DNA of 39,569 nucleotides from Bordetella parapertussis (GTDB taxonomy: Bacteria > Pseudomonadota > Gammaproteobacteria > Burkholderiales > SG8-41). The notes beneath the pieces were generated by a model. The model was not told where the DNA came from. It did not search any database and saw only the letters and a list, made by a program, of their open reading frames with translations. Shown here one piece after another: positions 23,854 to 33,300 of the stretch. The stretch spans positions 1 through 39,569 of the forward strand of contig CAMDLH010000039.1 in NCBI GenBank assembly GCA_945901405.1, in the 5' to 3' direction. The position numbers were made by a program, and so were the translations under genes. The stretch's first letter is position 1. The number at the start of each line of letters is the position of its first letter.

Positions 23854-23941
23854 GCCTAACGTTCACGCCCACCGGCGCGGCCCGAGTTCGTTAGCATGCG
23901 CCGGCACGTCGCGCGCGTCCGGGCGGGGCGCGGGGTTAGGT
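23854..23941 (-). other. attC-like recombination site (59-base-element type)
   Basis: Read on the minus strand, the 88-base segment begins ACCTAAC (fits RYYYAAC) and ends GTTAGGC (fits GTTRRRY), with an imperfect inverted repeat between (GCGCCCCGCCCGG against CCGGTGGGCGTG) and GTGAAC just before the final core site. The upstream membrane ORF ends in the first core site and the downstream ORF begins right after the last one, as in integron cassettes. No integrase gene is in the window. Confidence 0.6.
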
Positions 23942-24328
23942 GGCATGGATTGCACGATAATCCCATAGAACTGGAAGCGCTACGAATACAGCGAGGTCCC
24001 AGTCGTTTAACACAAACGTCGCGATCGCTAAGGCGATTGCAACTCCGAATAGGGTAAGACCGCCCATACGAGTACGTGCAGCGTTGCGCAAGTATGCGAC
24101 GCCGAGAAGTACGCATAACACGGGAAGCGCTACCAACCATGCAAACCACCAACATCGAGGGTTCTCGTCGGAGAAGGTTTGCTGCAACTGACCTACTACG
24201 GACTGCCATACCGTTTGATTGTCTGGCATGGCGACAAAGAGATAGATGTACCAGATGCCAGCCACAAGAAGCGCAGGCACTAGATACAGCCATCCAGCAA
24301 CAGTATGCGGGGCGAAGCGAAGCTTCAT
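23936..24328 (-). CDS. Membrane protein of unknown function, possible integron cassette ORF
   Basis: A 130-residue protein from ATG 24326-24328. It has four hydrophobic segments (VAGWLYLVPALLVAGIWYIYLFVA, WWFAWLVALPVLCVLLGVAYL, GGLTLFGVAIALAIATFVL, AVFVALPVLW) and a charged loop rich in Gln and Asp after the first. An in-frame TTG at 24340 lies within a hairpin and is less likely as start. The TAA stop overlaps the first core of the attC-like site, which is normal for gene cassettes. No family recognised. The lower GC content compared with neighbours suggests transfer. Confidence 0.65.
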   Translation of the reverse strand: MKLRFAPHTVAGWLYLVPALLVAGIWYIYLFVAMPDNQTVWQSVVGQLQQTFSDENPRCWWFAWLVALPVLCVLLGVAYLRNAARTRMGGLTLFGVAIALAIATFVLNDWDLAVFVALPVLWDYRAIHAT

Positions 24329-24337
24329 GTCACCCGA

Positions 24338-24378
24338 CAATTATTGAAGAAACCAGTGCGTTTCTTCAACAATAATTG
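24338..24378. repeat. AT-rich hairpin
   Basis: CAATTATTGAAGAAAC (24338-24353) pairs with GTTTCTTCAACAATAATTG (24360-24378) to give a long stem with one small bulge and a 6-base loop. It is strikingly AT-rich in GC-rich surroundings and directly precedes the start of the membrane ORF on the minus strand. It may be a terminator, a mobile-element end or a control site. Confidence 0.7.
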
Positions 24379-24629
24379 AAAAACCATTGACGAGTATCCT
24401 TAAGTCTTTATTTAATTGGGTTATTTATGGTGCCCGTTTCCTCATCAATAACGTAGCAACCCCGGACAGTTTATCCGAGCCGTAGTAAATCGTCACTTGC
24501 TCTGCGGCGAAAAACTGAACTTTAACGGCAGCTGGCAGCTTATGGCCGATGCGGCGCCAATCAATTTCGGCATCCCGGCAATGGCTATTGCGTGCCGTTA
24601 TCGTGCAACGTCACGTTTCCCGCCCTGCT
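24379..24629. other. Intergenic, no gene seen
   Basis: AT-rich at the left, normal GC to the right. Short frames only, with no recognisable sequence. It separates the cassette-like ORFs from the RND fragment. Confidence 0.5.
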
Positions 24630-25068
24630 TTACTTGTTTTGAACCGACGGCACCGGCGCTGCCTGCAAGGGCGACGAAACGGGTTCCCGTGCAATCGATC
24701 CCGCCGCTGCGATTTCAGGCTCGTGATCGACGGCGTTCCGCAACCGTCGCGCCGCAAAGCGCCTGCGCGCTTCTTCGAGATAAAGATAAATCAATGGCGT
24801 GATGTAGAGCGTCAACAACTGCGATAGCAGCAATCCGCCGACGACAGCCAAGCCCAACGGCCGGCGTGCTTCGGCGCCCGCGCCCCAGCCCAGCGCGATG
24901 GGCAACGTGCCCATCAATGCTGCCATGGTGGTCATCATGATCGGGCGAAAGCGTACGAGGCAGGCTGCGTAGATCGCCTCGGCTGGTGACTTGCCGATGG
25001 TGCGCCGTGTCTCGATGGCGAAGTCGATCATCATGATGGCGTTTTTTTTGACGATGCCCGCCAGCTGT
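24630..25068 (-). pseudogene. 3' fragment of an RND efflux pump gene
   Basis: The minus-strand translation from about 25068 to the stop at 24630 matches the last roughly 145 residues of the intact RND pump encoded at 30389-33580, with most residues identical ([63 protein letters not shown]) and a similar Pro/Ala-rich tail. The similarity stops sharply near 25068, inside the conserved GIVKKNAI region, and the frame then continues into unrelated sequence to 25244. About 90 percent of the gene is missing, so no pump can be made. It is either a partial duplication of the gene 6 kb away or a relic of a second pump operon. Confidence 0.88.
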
Positions 25069-25855
25069 ACGTCCCCGCGGACGGCGATACCGCGGCTGAA
25101 CGGGATTTCCACTGCCCGGGAGTGGTACGCATCAAATGCCGCGCGATGTAATCGGTTGTTCAAGGTGTCAACAATTTCGACTGCGTAAGTTGAACTTTGG
25201 GAACCAGGCGGGAGTTGCAGGGCGGTGTTGTCCATCCGGGGCAAAGTGCAAGGACCTGTCTGAGATATCGAAATGACTTGCGAAAGTGTGGTACCGGAAA
25301 CATTGCCGATATCGACGTACTGAGTACCTTCGGCAGGTTAAGGCCAGAGGAAGGCGTTTCCGGCAAATCCACGAGACGCGCTTGGTTTCATGACAAGGGA
25401 ATCATCGACCGAAAAGGCTGGCGTGATGGCTTGAAGCGAGTCATCGGGAATAGCAGGAGACTCGAAGCTACTACCTTGAATCACGGTCACGTTGGCGACG
25501 TTGGCGCTGGTGACGGCACCGCTGGCATTGCTTACCGAGCAGGATTGCCGCGCCGCTTCAGTGAGCACCGTGACACTGCAGGCACTGCCGGGCGCGATTG
25601 GCGCGGCGGCGTGCAAGCGGCACGGCAATCAAGGTTGCCGGCACAAAAGTACGACCACGGCAATGCCGTTAAAAAACACAATAAAAACAATTACTTACGA
25701 GATATTATCATTTTCCATGGTCACTCGAACGATAGAACTCAAAACAGGGTCTCCGGCAGTCTCGCCAAAGTAGACTCTGAGTAGCTGTTCCTTGAAACAA
25801 ATCAAGCCCAAGGCCGACCCAGTGGATCCTGCTTCGCCGAATAGCCGGCTTCAGG
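25069..25855. other. Decayed intergenic region
   Basis: No intact gene. It contains the repeat-protein fragment at 25338-25628. 25840-25860 has a short inverted repeat (AATAGCC / GGCTATT) over the end of the next receptor gene, which could be a weak terminator. The rest, including an AT-rich stretch near 25665-25720, shows nothing recognisable. Confidence 0.5.
25338..25628 (-). pseudogene. Fragment of an exported repeat protein (ANVTNVTV-type)
   Basis: A 96-residue minus-strand frame contains SCSVSNASGAVTSANVANVTV, which resembles the short Ser/Thr/Val-rich repeats (consensus like NGSGTVTSANVTNVTV followed by Cys) found in large exported proteins and lipoproteins of betaproteobacteria. Only one such unit is present, with no signal peptide or ribosome site, and the remainder is unlike any family I know. 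I read it as a relic; a chance frame is possible. Confidence 0.35.
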
Positions 25856-26818
25856 CTATTGGCTTGTGAGTCCAGCCTGCTTGATGATCTTGCCCCATAT
25901 CGCAAGCTCGGCCGCGATAGCGGCGGAATACTCTTCCGGCGTGCTCGCCACGACTTCCGAGCCGGTCAGCATGAAGCGCTTCGTCATTTCAGGCTGCTTG
26001 AGCGCCCGCACGATCTCCTGGTTCAACCGGCGTACGATACTTGGCGGAGTGCGGGCTGGCGCCAGCACCCCGGCGGGCGCCGTGAAGTCATAGCCGGGCA
26101 CGCCTGACTCGGCGATCGTGGGCAGATTCACGAGCTCTGATCGCTTTGCACTGGTAATTGCCAGCCCGCGAACGCGGCCCGAGGCAATATGCGGTGTCGC
26201 GGAACTCGCTGTCGCAAACATCAAATGCACTTCGCCGCCGAGCAGCCCGGTCAAGGCGGGACCAGCACCCTTGTAGTTGACGCGCACGAGGTTGACCCCA
26301 GCGAAATGCTTGAAGAGTTCGGCCGGCAAGTGATTTGCGCTTCCCGTGCCGGATGTCGAGAAATTAAGTTCGCCAGGTTTGGCCTTTGCCAGTGCAATCA
26401 ATTGCTTGACGCTCTTGATTGGCATCGAGGGATGCACGAGCAACACGCTGGGCGCGGTGATCGCCAGGCATACCGGCGAAAAGTCCCTCATCACGTCGTA
26501 CGGAGATTTTTCCAGCAGCGGCCCTATCGAGAAACTGCCGGCCGCGACCAGCAGCGTATGTCCGTCCGGTGGCGACCGCATCAACATCTCGCCCTGGATA
26601 AACCCGCCGCTAGGCCGGTTATCCACGATAACGGACCATCCCGCCGTCTCGTTCAGCCCCTGCGCAACCAGCCGGGCGATGAAGTTATTCGCGCCTCCGG
26701 GAGGAGATGCGATGATGCGAATCGGTTTGCCCGGAAACTCCTGCGCGCCAACCTGTACGGCCGCCGTCGACAACAGTGCGATAGTCAGGAGCCGCAGGGG
26801 AAGAAATTTACAGATCAT
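25856..26818 (-). CDS. Bug/TctC family receptor with Asn in place of the loop Asp
   Basis: A 320-residue protein from ATG 26816-26818, with GGAGG 5 bases upstream; the frame is open to 26848 but lacks a second site. Signal peptide to about residue 26 (VQVGAQ), mature start EFPGKPIRIIAS. The ligand loop reads PPGGANNFIAR, so the conserved Asp is Asn; RSPPDGHTLL has His for Tyr; NYKGAGPALTG is near normal. These changes in the first half of the pocket suggest a different ligand, perhaps without the usual carboxylate contact. It lies between the decayed region and a hydrolase gene in the same direction, 184 bases downstream of it. Confidence 0.94.
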   Translation of the reverse strand: MICKFLPLRLLTIALLSTAAVQVGAQEFPGKPIRIIASPPGGANNFIARLVAQGLNETAGWSVIVDNRPSGGFIQGEMLMRSPPDGHTLLVAAGSFSIGPLLEKSPYDVMRDFSPVCLAITAPSVLLVHPSMPIKSVKQLIALAKAKPGELNFSTSGTGSANHLPAELFKHFAGVNLVRVNYKGAGPALTGLLGGEVHLMFATASSATPHIASGRVRGLAITSAKRSELVNLPTIAESGVPGYDFTAPAGVLAPARTPPSIVRRLNQEIVRALKQPEMTKRFMLTGSEVVASTPEEYSAAIAAELAIWGKIIKQAGLTSQ

Positions 26819-26887
26819 GTCACCTCCGTTTCGTTCTACAGCGCGCATTCACAACACAGTGCCATGCACATAAGGCGCCCCATATGG

Positions 26888-26907
26888 ATTCCCGCCCGCG
26901 CGGGAAA
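26888..26907. repeat. Single ATTCCCGC-type hairpin repeat
   Basis: ATTCCCGCCCGCGCGGGAAA is a near-palindromic copy of the unit found twice at 8311-8383 and once at 39426-39445. It lies between the hydrolase and the receptor gene. Confidence 0.7.
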
Positions 26908-27002
26908 GACAGTGTTTCTTTGGCGTTCGCTGGCGAATGCGCGGCATTCACACTTTTACCCGCGGAAACCCGCAAAGAAACTTTGTGCGGCATTTCTCCG
27001 CG

Positions 27003-28214
27003 CTACTTCACCCACCAGTGCATGGAATCCTGCCCCTCGCCCTGCGCGCCATGCGGGCCGCCGCCGCCGGTGCGTAAATACATCTTGCGCGCGTAACCGG
27101 CTTTGAATTTTCCGCCAAGCGCATCGACGATCCAGTCCATGCCCATCGAGTGGCAATCCATGCGCTGGCCTTGCGCGGGAAACACCGTGGTCTGGTGATA
27201 GGCGTCTTCGTAGACCCACAGTTCTTTCGGCGCCTTGATGCGCTCGTAAAAATTGTAGACCAGCTCAACCGGGCTGCGCGCATCGTATTCGCCGGTGGTG
27301 AGCAGCGTCGGCGCGGTGATGCCGGCTTCCTTGCCCTCGACCGTCATCTGGCTCACGATCTTGTCGAGTTCCTCCTCGCTTTTCGCGCCGGTGAGATAAC
27401 CGAACAACTGCTTGTAGCGCGGCGAGAAGGTGTCGAGGATGTGATACTTGTCGAGATACGACGCCCACACGCCGACATTGGCCTTGATAATCGGGTCGCC
27501 CATTGCCGCGGCGGCCAGCCCCCAGTGTGAACCCATCGACTGCGAGAACACCGTGATCTTGTCGGCATCGACTTCCTTGCGGCCTGCAAGCCATTTCGCC
27601 ACCGCGATCACCGAGCGCTCATAGTTGTCCGCCGTGAGTTTGGTGCCGCGCAGATTGCTCGTGCCTTGCCCCGGGCCGTCCATCACCAGCAAATGCATGC
27701 CGCGATCGAGCGCGTGATTGACCTGCGGGTCGGGATAAATCTCCTTGGTCATGTCGCAACCGGGTATGAAAATCACGCATGGCGCCTTGGGCCGGCCCTT
27801 GAGCAGATGAAAGTTGCATTGCAGCTCGGCACCCTCGAAGGGAATCTCCACGCGCTCCATCGGGTAGGGCGAGAGTTCCATTACCTTCTCGTAATTGGCG
27901 ATGCAGCGGCCGTGCAAGTAACGCTTCTCGTCATTGGTCTCGAGCACGGGATGTTGCGCGGCGGCGAACTGGGTGGATGCCTTGTAATACAGTTCGAACG
28001 CCGTCATTTCGTGGCCGGCGGCTTCTTCCTCCTGCGCCACGCGCTCCATGCGCTGCGCGATGCGGCCGACATGCTTGGAAATCTGCGCATGGCTTTTCAC
28101 GCTTGCCGGGAAATTGCGGCCGTCGCCATCCCAATGGAACACGCGGCCAGTTTCTTTCACCAGATAATCGAAAACCCATTGCTGACGGTCACGGTCGAGG
28201 CGGGGTGTACGCAT
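27003..28214 (-). CDS. Alpha/beta hydrolase with N-terminal helical domain
   Basis: A 403-residue protein. Start at ATG 28212-28214 with AGGAGG 9 bases upstream; a longer frame to 28256 has no site. The N-terminal 110 residues are helical (RIAQRMERVAQEEEAAGHEM). The catalytic domain shows PGCDMTKE, VMDGPGQGTSN, nucleophile Ser226 in FSQSMGSH, Asp311 in TGEYDARSP and His340 in DAYHQTT. It is distantly related to the two other large hydrolases in the window (same domain order and the DGPGxG motif) but clearly separate in sequence. The C-terminus is Gly/His-rich. It lies 96 bases after a receptor gene in the same direction. Substrate unknown; C-C or ester bond cleavage is expected. Confidence 0.88.
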   Translation of the reverse strand: MRTPRLDRDRQQWVFDYLVKETGRVFHWDGDGRNFPASVKSHAQISKHVGRIAQRMERVAQEEEAAGHEMTAFELYYKASTQFAAAQHPVLETNDEKRYLHGRCIANYEKVMELSPYPMERVEIPFEGAELQCNFHLLKGRPKAPCVIFIPGCDMTKEIYPDPQVNHALDRGMHLLVMDGPGQGTSNLRGTKLTADNYERSVIAVAKWLAGRKEVDADKITVFSQSMGSHWGLAAAAMGDPIIKANVGVWASYLDKYHILDTFSPRYKQLFGYLTGAKSEEELDKIVSQMTVEGKEAGITAPTLLTTGEYDARSPVELVYNFYERIKAPKELWVYEDAYHQTTVFPAQGQRMDCHSMGMDWIVDALGGKFKAGYARKMYLRTGGGGPHGAQGEGQDSMHWWVK

Positions 28215-28310
28215 GGCTTGAAATCCTCCTGGATAAGTTTTGTCGGTTACGGCCACCAGCTGGCAATAATAACTTATTGCGATTGCCTGATCGCCGGACT
28301 TTGGTTCGGT

Positions 28311-29279
28311 CTAATTTGGCTTGAGGCCGATCTCTTTCATCACTTTGGCAAATGCCGCGATATCGGCGCGCAGCCGCTTATCGTGCTCTTCCGGGGTCGT
28401 CGTCCCGATATGAATTCCAACGGTGTCAAAACGCGCCTTGAGTTCGGGGCTCTGCAATACGCGCGCGATGTCCTTGCTGATTTGTCGCCGCAGCGTGAGC
28501 GATGTGCCCGCGGGCGCGAACACGGCGCTAGCACCCACTGCCGTCCACTCGGGCAGCACATCGGCGACCAGGGGCACTCCCGGCAGCGCCGGGTAGCGTT
28601 GCATGATGGCGGTCAATTTGCCGCCGGCGACCAGCGATTGCGCGATCAACGGGGAGAGCACCGTGAAGTGCGCGCGGCCCGCGGCGACCTCGATCGCGCT
28701 CTCGGTCGAGCCTTTGTAACTCACGTGCTGCGCCTTGATGCCCGCGGCAAGGCGAAAGCGCTCCGTGTTCATGTGATCCATGCCGCCGGCGACGGCGGCC
28801 GAGAAATAAACCTTGCCCGGCCGCGCTTGTGTGTATGCGACCAGCTCTTTCAGGGTCTTCACGCCCATCGCCGGCCCCACCACGACGACGTTGTTGCTGT
28901 TGTATAACTCCGTAACCCCCGCGAAGTCCTTGAGCGTGTTGTAGGGCAGATCGTTGAACATGACATGCCGCACGGCGATGGAACCGGAGACAAACAACAG
29001 CGTGTAGCCGTCGGGCGCGGCCTTGGCGACGGTGTTGTTGGCGATGATGCCCGGCCGGTTGTCGATCACCACGGGCTGCCGCCAGTAGTCACTCAACTTG
29101 GGCGCGATCAAGCGGGTGCTGGCATCGAGCCCCGTGCCGGCGGCGGCGGAAACCAGGACACGAACCGGCTTGGCCGGGAAGGGCTGTTGCGCCCGTACGT
29201 GAGGCGCAAACACCACGGCACAGATAATGCAAAGCGCGCAGGCTCGAACGTAGACGTGCCGCGGACCGATCATGACCAT
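28311..29279 (-). CDS. Divergent Bug/TctC family receptor
   Basis: A 322-residue protein with GGGAGG 4 bases before the first of two close ATGs (29279 and 29273). Signal peptide to about residue 30 (HVRAQ), mature start QPFPAKPVRVLVS. The ligand loop is AAAGTGLDASTR, keeping Asp but not the PGG turn, similar to the loop of the receptor at 5078. GYTLL and HVSYKGSTESAIE are partly conserved; a Met-rich stretch (GGMDHMNTERF) replaces the usual SHLAAELF. It probably binds another class of ligand than the canonical members. It is 44 bases downstream of another receptor gene and may be cotranscribed with the RND pump genes. Confidence 0.92.
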   Translation of the reverse strand: MVMIGPRHVYVRACALCIICAVVFAPHVRAQQPFPAKPVRVLVSAAAGTGLDASTRLIAPKLSDYWRQPVVIDNRPGIIANNTVAKAAPDGYTLLFVSGSIAVRHVMFNDLPYNTLKDFAGVTELYNSNNVVVVGPAMGVKTLKELVAYTQARPGKVYFSAAVAGGMDHMNTERFRLAAGIKAQHVSYKGSTESAIEVAAGRAHFTVLSPLIAQSLVAGGKLTAIMQRYPALPGVPLVADVLPEWTAVGASAVFAPAGTSLTLRRQISKDIARVLQSPELKARFDTVGIHIGTTTPEEHDKRLRADIAAFAKVMKEIGLKPN

Positions 29280-29323
29280 AAGACCTCCCGTTTATGACAG
29301 CCCTCACTATAGCCCACACTATC

Positions 29324-30382
29324 TTACCGCGCCGCCTCCGCCTTGATCCCCGCGGCCGCCACCACCTTCGCCCATTTTGCCAGTTCGCGCCGGATGTGTT
29401 CGCGCGCGGCTTCGGGCGTGGTGCCTTCGATCTCGAAGCCTTGCGGGTCGAGCTTCGCGCGCACGTCGGGGACGTTCAGTGCACGCAGGGTTTCCTCGTT
29501 GAGGCGTTTCACGATCGCGCCCGGCAGCCGTGCGGGGCCGAGCAGCACATACCACTGGTTGGTGTCGAAGCCAGGCAGTCCGCCTTCGGCCACGGTCGGC
29601 AGATCGGGCACGGTGGGCGAGCGCTTGAGGCCGCTGACCGCGAGGGGTTTTAACTTGCCGGCGCGCGTGTGCGGCAGCGCGGCGGGCAGGCTCGCGAACG
29701 CGAAGTGCACGTGGCCGCCGAGAAGGTCGATCAACGCCGGCCCCGCGCCCTTGTGCGGCACGTGGTTGAAGCCGACACCCGTCATTTGCGCGAGCAGCAC
29801 CGCCGAAAGATGCGTCGCGCTGCCGAATCCCGCCGAGGCGTAGGTAATCTGGCCGGGCTTCGCACGCGCGGCGGCCACCAGTTCCTTCACCGTACTCGCG
29901 GCAAAAGCCGGATGCGCGCTCAACAAGTTTTGCGACGAAGCCATGTGGATGATGGCGGTGAAGTCGTTTAACGCGTCGTAGGGCAGCTTGCTCAATGCCG
30001 GGTTGATGCCGTGCGAAGCGGCGTAGGCGAGAAACAGCGTGTAGCCGTCGGCTGCGGCGCGCGCGGCGAGTTCGCCGGCAATGGCGCCGCTTGCGCCGCC
30101 GCGATTGTCGGCGACGACGGGTTGGCCCAATTGCTCCGAGAGTTTCTGCCCTATTACGCGGCCGATGACATCCGCGCCGCCGCCGGGCGGCAGTGGGATG
30201 ATGAGGCGGATGGGGCGCGTGGGATACGTCTGCGCGTGCGCGCATGCACCGGCGAGCAAGATTATCAGACCCGCTACGCGCCCGAACGCCAAGGCGTTTC
30301 TCGGGTGAAAGCCGCCGTTATTCGTGATGTTGATTAGCCGCGCTTGAATGCGCGCACCTGTCTTGGGACGCAATATTTTCAA
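29324..30382 (-). CDS. Bug/TctC family receptor downstream of the RND pump
   Basis: Up to 352 residues from TTG 30380-30382. There is no ATG; TTG codons at 30373 (9 bases after AGGTGG) and at 30292 are alternatives. The TTG at 30292 gives a standard signal peptide (LAFGRVAGLIILLAGACAHAQ) and the usual family length of 322, so a long N-terminal extension is doubtful. Mature start TYPTRPIRLIIPL, ligand loop PPGGGADVIGR with the Asp, ARAAADGYTLF, HVPHKGAGPALIDL with His instead of Tyr. It is most like the receptor at 15489 but keeps the Asp. The gene begins 6 bases after the pump gene stop, so it is very probably on the same transcript. Confidence 0.93.
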   Translation of the reverse strand: MKILRPKTGARIQARLINITNNGGFHPRNALAFGRVAGLIILLAGACAHAQTYPTRPIRLIIPLPPGGGADVIGRVIGQKLSEQLGQPVVADNRGGASGAIAGELAARAAADGYTLFLAYAASHGINPALSKLPYDALNDFTAIIHMASSQNLLSAHPAFAASTVKELVAAARAKPGQITYASAGFGSATHLSAVLLAQMTGVGFNHVPHKGAGPALIDLLGGHVHFAFASLPAALPHTRAGKLKPLAVSGLKRSPTVPDLPTVAEGGLPGFDTNQWYVLLGPARLPGAIVKRLNEETLRALNVPDVRAKLDPQGFEIEGTTPEAAREHIRRELAKWAKVVAAAGIKAEAAR

Positions 30383-30388
30383 CCACCT

Positions 30389-33300
30389 TTATTTGTGTTG
30401 ACCCAACGGCGCCGGCGCTGCTCCTGCTTGCAACGGAGGCGCAAAAGGTTCCGGCGCAATTGAGCCCGCCGCTGCAAGTTCAGGCTCGTGATCCACCTCA
30501 TGCCGTGCACGCCGCGCCGCGAACCGCCTTCGCGCTTCTTCGAGATAAAGATAAATCACCGGCGTGATGTAGAGCGTCAGCAATTGCGACAGCAGCAATC
30601 CGCCGACGACAGCCAAGCCCAATGGCCTGCGCGCTTCGGCGCCTGCGCCCCAACCCAGCGCTATTGGCAGCGTGCCCATCAACGCCGCCATGGTGGTCAT
30701 CATGATCGGGCGAAAGCGCACGAGGCAGGCTTCGTAGATCGCCTCGGCCGGAGTCTTGCCGGTGGTGCGCTGCGTTTCGATGGCGAAGTCGATCATCATG
30801 ATCGCATTCTTTTTCACGATGCCCACCAGCATGATGATGCCGACGTAGGCATACATATTGAGCGGCATGCCGAACAGCATCAGCGTCGCCAGCGCGCCCA
30901 TTCCGGCGGTGGGCAGGCCCGACAGAATGGTGATCGGGTGGATGTAGCTCTCGTAAAGAATGCCTAGCACCAGATAGATCACGAAGATCGCCATGATGAG
31001 CAGCATGCCCATGCCGGCGAGTGATGATTGAAACACCTGTGCCGCGCCCTGATAGCTGCCGATCAAGGTGGACGGCGCTTTTAGTTCGAGCATGGCGGCG
31101 TTGACGTGCTCGATGGCGTCGCCCAGCGCGATGCCGGGCGCTAAATTGAACGAGATGGTCACCGACGGCAGTTGCCCCAGGTGACTGATGCTCAGGGGGC
31201 CGAGTTTGCGCGAGAGTTTTGCCACGGTATTGAGCGGCACCAGCACGCCGGTGTTCGAGCGCACGTAAATCAGCGACAGCGCCGACGGATCGTTCTGGAA
31301 TTTCGGATCGAGTTCGAGGATCACCCAATACTGATTGCTTGAGGTGTAGATGGTTGACACCTGGCGCTGGCCGAACGCGTTGTAGAGCGTGTTTTCGATT
31401 TGCTGCGCGGTGATGCCCAGCGCCGAGGCCTTGTTGCGATCAATGTCGATCGTCACCTGCGGATTGGCGATTTGCAGATCGCTGGTGACATCCTGAAAGC
31501 CCGGCAGCTTCGCGAGTTTTTCTTGGATCACCGGCACCCACTGGAACAACTCTTCGGTGTCCGCGTTTTGCAGCGTGTATTGATATTGCGTCTTGGTAAG
31601 CTGCCCGCCGATGCGGATGGTGGGGATGTTCTGCAAAAAGACTTTCAGCCCCGGCACCGCGCTCAATTTGGGGCGCAGCCGTTGGATGATTTCGTCGGGT
31701 GTGCTGCGTTCGGTGCGCGGTTTTAACACGATGAACATGCGGCCGAGATTGAGTGCGGTGGCGCCGATGCCGCCCTGGCCGACGAATGACATGACGGATT
31801 CCACCGCCGGGTCTTCCTTGACGATGGCGGCGGCGAGTTGTTGCAAGCGGGATATCTCCTGAAACGATACGTCCTGCGCCGCTTCGGTGAACGCAAAGAG
31901 CTGCCCGGAGTCCTCGCTCGGCAAGAAATCCTTCGGCATCTTGGCGAACATCCAGCCGGTGACGGCGAAAATCGCCACGAACAACACCAGCGTGAAGCGG
32001 TTGTGGCGCATCACCCACTTGAGCGTCACGTCATACAGATTTTTCCATGCGTCGAAGATGCGTTCGAGCAGGTTGTAAAGCCAGCCGTGCTTGACGTTGT
32101 GCTGCGGTTTGAGCCAGCGCGCGCACAGCATCGGCGTGAGTGTCAGCGACACAAAACCCGACACCAGCACGGCCGCCATGATGGTGATGGCGAATTCGTG
32201 CAGCAGCCGTCCCAGCATGCCGCTCATGAACAACACCGGGATGAATACCGCCGCGAGCGACAGCGTCATCGACAAAATGGTGAAGGCGATTTCCTTCGAG
32301 CCGTCGAGGGTGGCGCGCATGGCGCTCTTGCCCATCTCCATGTGGCGCGAGATGTTTTCGAGCATCACGATGGCGTCGTCCACCACGAAGCCCACGCACA
32401 AGGTCAGCGCCATCAGTGACAGATTGTTCAGGCTGAAGCCGAACAAATGCATTATGGCGAAAGTGCCGACGATTGACATCGGCAGCGCCAGGCTCGGAAT
32501 CAACGTTGCCGAAAAGTTGCGTAAAAACAAGAAGATAACCAATACCACCAGGGCGAGTGCCAGCACCAGGCTGAACTGCACTTCTTCCACCGATTCACGA
32601 ATCGAGATCGAGCGGTCGTAGAGTATGTTGATGTTGACACTCGGCGGCACCTGCTCGCGAAACGTGGGCAACAGTTTCTTTACCGCATCGACGACTTCAA
32701 TGGTGTTGGTGCCGGGCTGGCGCTGAATCGCCAGCACGATGCCGCGTTTGCCGTTGTGCCACGCGGCCACCTTGTCGGTCTGCACGCTGTCGATTACCTT
32801 GCCCAGTTCACCGAGGCGCACCGGCGAGCCGTTGCGATAGGTGACGATCAGCGAACGATAACCGCCCGCGCTGGTGAGCTGGCCGCTCGCTTGCAGCGTG
32901 TAGGCACGGTGTTCTCCATACAACGTGCCGGTCGGCAGATTGGCGTTGTGCTGGTCGATCACGGTCTGCACTTCGTCAAGACCGATGCCGCGCGAAGCGA
33001 GCGCGCGCGGGTCTAGCTGCACGTGCACGGCGTACTTCTGCGAGCCGAACACCTGCACCTGCGCGACACCAGTGATGGTCGAGATGCGCTGCGCCATCAG
33101 GGTTTGCGCGTATTCGTCTATCGTCCACATCGGCACCGCGTCCGAGGTGAGCGCAAGATAAAAAATCGCCGCGTCCGCCGGATTCACCTTGCGAAACGAC
33201 GGCGGCGTGGTCATCGTCGGCGGCAACTGGCGGATCGCGCGCGAGATCGCCGATTGCACGTCCTGCGCGGCGGCGTCGATGTTGCGGTCGAGCGAGAACT

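Noticed and set aside
26905-27003. Inverted repeat GTTTCTTTG / CAAAGAAAC
   Set aside because: Arms of only 9 bases with a loop of more than 50; not enough to call an element.
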